From assembly GCF_001440405.1 (NCBI RefSeq), contig NZ_LLXX01000028.1, forward strand, positions 12,126 through 50,281: DNA of 38,156 nt, in the 5' to 3' direction. Shown piece after piece: positions 35,384 to 38,156 of this stretch (the stretch's first letter is position 1; the number at the start of each line of letters is the position of its first letter). The position numbers and the translations under genes are program-made. Origin of the DNA: Bradyrhizobium valentinum (lineage in GTDB: Bacteria; Pseudomonadota; Alphaproteobacteria; Rhizobiales; Xanthobacteraceae). The notes beneath the pieces are model-generated. The model saw only the letters and a program-made list of their open reading frames with translations, ran no database searches and was not told where the DNA came from.

Positions 35384-35577
35384 TGTTAACTCCCTGATAC
35401 CCCTAATTTGTCGTTCCGGCGGGGCGATGACAAGCGTCCCTTTCTTCATGGTGTTTTCGAGCGAGGAAACCGCATCAAAACATCACGAAATCGGGGCCAA
35501 AAACCCTTGCCGCTACGCACGCCCCCACCTACAAGCACCGCAAACGCGTTTTCGCTCGATTTTCGAAAGGATTTCCC

Positions 35578-36291
35578 ATGCGGCCAAGCCGCCGTGCGCC
35601 CGATGAGCTGCGCCCCGTGTCTCTGGAACGCGGTGTCGTCAAGTACGCCGAAGGTTCCTGCATGGTGAAGTTCGGCGACACCCATGTGCTGGTCACCGCC
35701 ACGCTGGAGGAGCGGCTGCCGCCCTGGTTGAAGGGCCAGGGCCGCGGCTGGGTCACCGCCGAATATGGCATGCTGCCGCGCGCCACCCTGGAGCGCACCC
35801 GCCGCGAGGCCGCGTCCGGCAAGCAGGGCGGCCGCACCGTCGAAATCCAGCGGCTGATCGGCCGCTCCTTGCGCGCAGCCGTCGATCTCGAAGCGCTCGG
35901 CGAACGCCAGATCACGGTCGACTGCGATGTGATCCAGGCCGACGGCGGCACCCGCACGGCCTCGATCACTGGCGCCTGGGTGGCGCTGGCCGACTGCATC
36001 TCGTGGATGAAGAACCGCAACATGCTGAAGACCAACGTGCTGCGCGACAATGTCGCCGCGATCTCCTGCGGCATCTATCAGGGCACGCCGGTGCTCGACC
36101 TCGACTATGCCGAGGATTCCGAGGCCGAGACAGACGCCAATTTCGTCATGACCGGCGACGGCCGCATCATCGAGGTGCAGGGCACCGCCGAGAAGACACC
36201 GTTTTCGCAAGACGAGTTCCTGGCGCTGATGGAACTGGCGCGCAAGGGTGTCGCGCGCCTGGTGGACTTGCAGAAGATGGCCGTCGCGTAG
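35578..36291 (+). CDS. rph: Ribonuclease PH
   Basis: The 237-residue phosphorolytic exoribonuclease trims tRNA 3' ends. It shows [19 protein letters not shown] at the start, the RNA-binding block [27 protein letters not shown], and the phosphate-binding [20 protein letters not shown] precedes the ATG. It heads the rph-rdgB-hemW operon. Confidence 0.97.
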   Translation: MRPSRRAPDELRPVSLERGVVKYAEGSCMVKFGDTHVLVTATLEERLPPWLKGQGRGWVTAEYGMLPRATLERTRREAASGKQGGRTVEIQRLIGRSLRAAVDLEALGERQITVDCDVIQADGGTRTASITGAWVALADCISWMKNRNMLKTNVLRDNVAAISCGIYQGTPVLDLDYAEDSEAETDANFVMTGDGRIIEVQGTAEKTPFSQDEFLALMELARKGVARLVDLQKMAVA

Positions 36292-36302
36292 TCTGATCGA
36301 TC

Positions 36303-36932
36303 ATGCACCGTCGAATCACTGGCCGGCTCGTGATCGCGACCCATAATCCCGGCAAGCTTGCCGAGATGCGGGAACTGCTGGCGCCGCATGGCGTCGAGGC
36401 TGTTTCCGCGGGCGACCTGGGCCTCGGCGAACCCGAGGAAACCGGCGAAACGTTTCGTGCCAATGCGGCGATCAAGGCGATTGCGGCGGCGAGAGCGGCG
36501 CAGCTTCCAGCCTTTGCAGACGATTCCGGCCTTGTGGTCGATGCGCTGGACGGCGCGCCCGGGATCTACTCGGCACGCTGGGCCGGCGAGGGCAAGGATT
36601 TCACCGCAGCGATGACCCGGATCGAGCGCCTGCTGCAGGAGCGCGGCGCAACGACGCCTGACAAGCGCGGTGCGCATTTCGTTTCCGCGCTGTGCGTCGC
36701 GTGGCCGGACGGCCATATCGAGGAGGTCGAGGCGCGCACCGATGGAACTTTGGTCTGGCCGCCGCGCGGCACCGCCGGTTTCGGCTATGATCCTGCTTTC
36801 CAGCCCGATGGGCACACGCGGACCTTTGGCGAGATGACCTCGATCGAGAAGCACGGCCTGCCCCCGCTCGGCCTCGGCCTGTCGCACCGCGCCCGCGCCT
36901 TCGTCAAACTGGCGGAGATCTGCCTTGGCTAG
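36303..36932 (+). CDS. rdgB: dITP/XTP pyrophosphatase (RdgB/HAM1)
   Basis: The 209-residue enzyme hydrolyses non-canonical purine NTPs such as dITP and XTP, keeping them out of DNA. It has [10 protein letters not shown] near the N-terminus, [20 protein letters not shown] in the middle and SHRARAF at the end. It follows rph by 11 bases and overlaps hemW by eight bases. Confidence 0.96.
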   Translation: MHRRITGRLVIATHNPGKLAEMRELLAPHGVEAVSAGDLGLGEPEETGETFRANAAIKAIAAARAAQLPAFADDSGLVVDALDGAPGIYSARWAGEGKDFTAAMTRIERLLQERGATTPDKRGAHFVSALCVAWPDGHIEEVEARTDGTLVWPPRGTAGFGYDPAFQPDGHTRTFGEMTSIEKHGLPPLGLGLSHRARAFVKLAEICLG

Positions 36933-38097
36933 CGCCGAACGCCACTACCCGAAGCGAGCCGCCTTCGGCGTTTACGTGCACTGGCCGTTCTGCCTGTCGA
37001 AATGCCCGTATTGCGATTTCAACAGCCACGTCCGCCACGCGCCGATCGACGAGGAACGCTTTGCGCGCGCCTTTGCGCGTGAGATCGAAACCACCGCGGC
37101 GCGCGCCCCGGGACGGACCGTCACGTCGATCTTTCTCGGCGGCGGCACGCCGTCGCTGATGCAGCCGCACACCGTCGGCGCGATCTTGGACGCGATCGGA
37201 AAACACTGGCGCGTCGCCGACAATGTCGAGGTCACGCTGGAGGCCAATCCGACCAGCGTGGAAGCGACGCGGTTTCGCGGCTATCGTAGCGCCGGCGTCA
37301 ACCGCGTCTCGCTCGGCGTGCAGGCGCTCGACGACGCCTCGCTGAAAGCACTCGGACGATTGCACAGCGCGCGCGAAGCGCTGGACGCGATCGCGATCGC
37401 GCGCACCGCGTTCGACCGCTACTCGTTCGACCTGATCTACGCCCGCCCCGACCAGACGCCGCAGATGTGGGCGGACGAATTGAAGCTCGCGATCTCGGAA
37501 GCCGCCGAGCATCTCTCGCTCTACCAGCTCACCATCGAGGAAGGCACGCCGTTCTTCGGCCTGCATGCCGCGGGCAAACTGAAGACGCCGGACGAGGCGC
37601 TGGCGCGTACGCTTTATGACGTGACGCAGGAGGTCTGCGCACAGCATGGCTTGCCGGCCTACGAAATTTCAAACCACGCGCGGAGAGGCGCGGAGTGCCA
37701 GCACAATCTCGTCTACTGGCGCGGCGACGAATATGCCGGCATCGGCCCGGGCGCGCATGGGCGGCTGGATATTGACGGTGCGAGACACGCTATCGCGACC
37801 GAGAAGCGCCCCGAGGCCTGGCTGATGCGTGTCGAGGCCAACGGCCACGGCGTCGTGACCGACGATTCGCTCAACAGCGAAGAACGCGCCGATGAATTCC
37901 TGCTGATGGGATTGCGCCTGTCCGAAGGTATCGACCCCAAACGCTATGCCGCGCTATCAGGCCGCGCGCTCGATCCGGGCCGGATCGCCGTCTTGCGCGA
38001 GGAAGGCGCGATCACCGTCGACGCCGACGGCAGGCTGCGCGTGACAAAGGATGGCTTTCCGGTATTGGACGCCGTGGTTGCGGATTTGGCGGCGTAA
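36925..38097 (+). CDS. hemW: Radical SAM heme chaperone HemW
   Basis: The 390-residue protein has the radical SAM cluster motif C-x3-C-x2-C ([13 protein letters not shown], about residues 25-37), GGGTPSLM, and the C-terminal HemW domain ([22 protein letters not shown]). HemW binds heme and delivers it to respiratory enzymes; it is not a coproporphyrinogen oxidase despite older names. The start is TTG, overlapping the end of rdgB, with GGAG at a good distance. The 59 bases after the stop hold nothing recognisable. Confidence 0.94.
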   Translation: MASAERHYPKRAAFGVYVHWPFCLSKCPYCDFNSHVRHAPIDEERFARAFAREIETTAARAPGRTVTSIFLGGGTPSLMQPHTVGAILDAIGKHWRVADNVEVTLEANPTSVEATRFRGYRSAGVNRVSLGVQALDDASLKALGRLHSAREALDAIAIARTAFDRYSFDLIYARPDQTPQMWADELKLAISEAAEHLSLYQLTIEEGTPFFGLHAAGKLKTPDEALARTLYDVTQEVCAQHGLPAYEISNHARRGAECQHNLVYWRGDEYAGIGPGAHGRLDIDGARHAIATEKRPEAWLMRVEANGHGVVTDDSLNSEERADEFLLMGLRLSEGIDPKRYAALSGRALDPGRIAVLREEGAITVDADGRLRVTKDGFPVLDAVVADLAA

Positions 38098-38156
38098 GCT
38101 TCGTAGATCCTATGGGGTGGCAGGTGGTCAGGGGTAAGCTGAGTTTGCGAGCACCC

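Noticed and set aside
35381..35449. Longer HrcA starting at the ATG at 35449
   Set aside because: No ribosome-binding site, and the extra 22 residues are not HrcA-like; the GTG at 35383 has AGGGAG.

Overview
The window is high-GC chromosomal DNA from an alphaproteobacterium, most likely Bradyrhizobium or a close relative (Bradyrhizobiaceae). The signs are the gene order hrcA-grpE beside rph-rdgB-hemW, the dnaKJ pair behind an alphaproteobacterial RpoH-type promoter, a PmtA-like phospholipid methyltransferase, and several families of dispersed palindromic repeats between genes. The assignment rests on reading the sequence, not on a database search. No rRNA, tRNA, CRISPR array, transposase or phage gene was recognised.

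Layout, left to right. (1) 48-3289: a PP-loop ATPase of the Dph6 type coupled to a Tat-exported flavin amine oxidase, then a YiiX-like cysteine hydrolase. (2) 3458-9089: a metal cluster. A TonB-dependent receptor and nikR diverge around a perfect NikR operator, and csoR and a CopA-type copper ATPase diverge around a palindrome. (3) 9317-16449: housekeeping genes: HMG-CoA lyase with a family III CoA-transferase, an EI24/CysZ-like membrane protein, endonuclease III, a DUF2244 protein, an Ada-like AraC/methyltransferase fusion, and dapB-gpmA. (4) 16670-23436: a type I secretion operon on the minus strand, in transcription order RTX protein, ABC transporter, HlyD-type adaptor, LuxR-type regulator, M23 peptidase. 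(5) 23871-26234: FMN reductase-pyrF-DUF1330, then a PmtA-like methyltransferase. (6) 26445-29611: dnaK-dnaJ. (7) 30186-33441: an unknown secreted protein, an exported nicotinamidase, an AraC regulator and a glyoxalase-fold protein. (8) 33562-38097: hrcA-grpE on the minus strand and rph-rdgB-hemW on the plus strand.

The most distinctive part is the secretion operon. Its RTX protein is almost entirely calcium-binding nonapeptide repeats, has no separate effector domain, and contains no Lys, Arg, Cys or Trp. A strong hairpin follows the RTX gene and precedes the transporter genes. The regulator and the peptidase are translationally coupled behind the adaptor. Three 14-bp direct repeats lie about 300 bp upstream. 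The best regulatory sites are the NikR operator (9-bp arms, 16-bp spacer), which implies that the neighbouring TonB receptor takes up nickel, and the exact CTTG-N17-CYTATNTNNG heat-shock promoter of dnaKJ.
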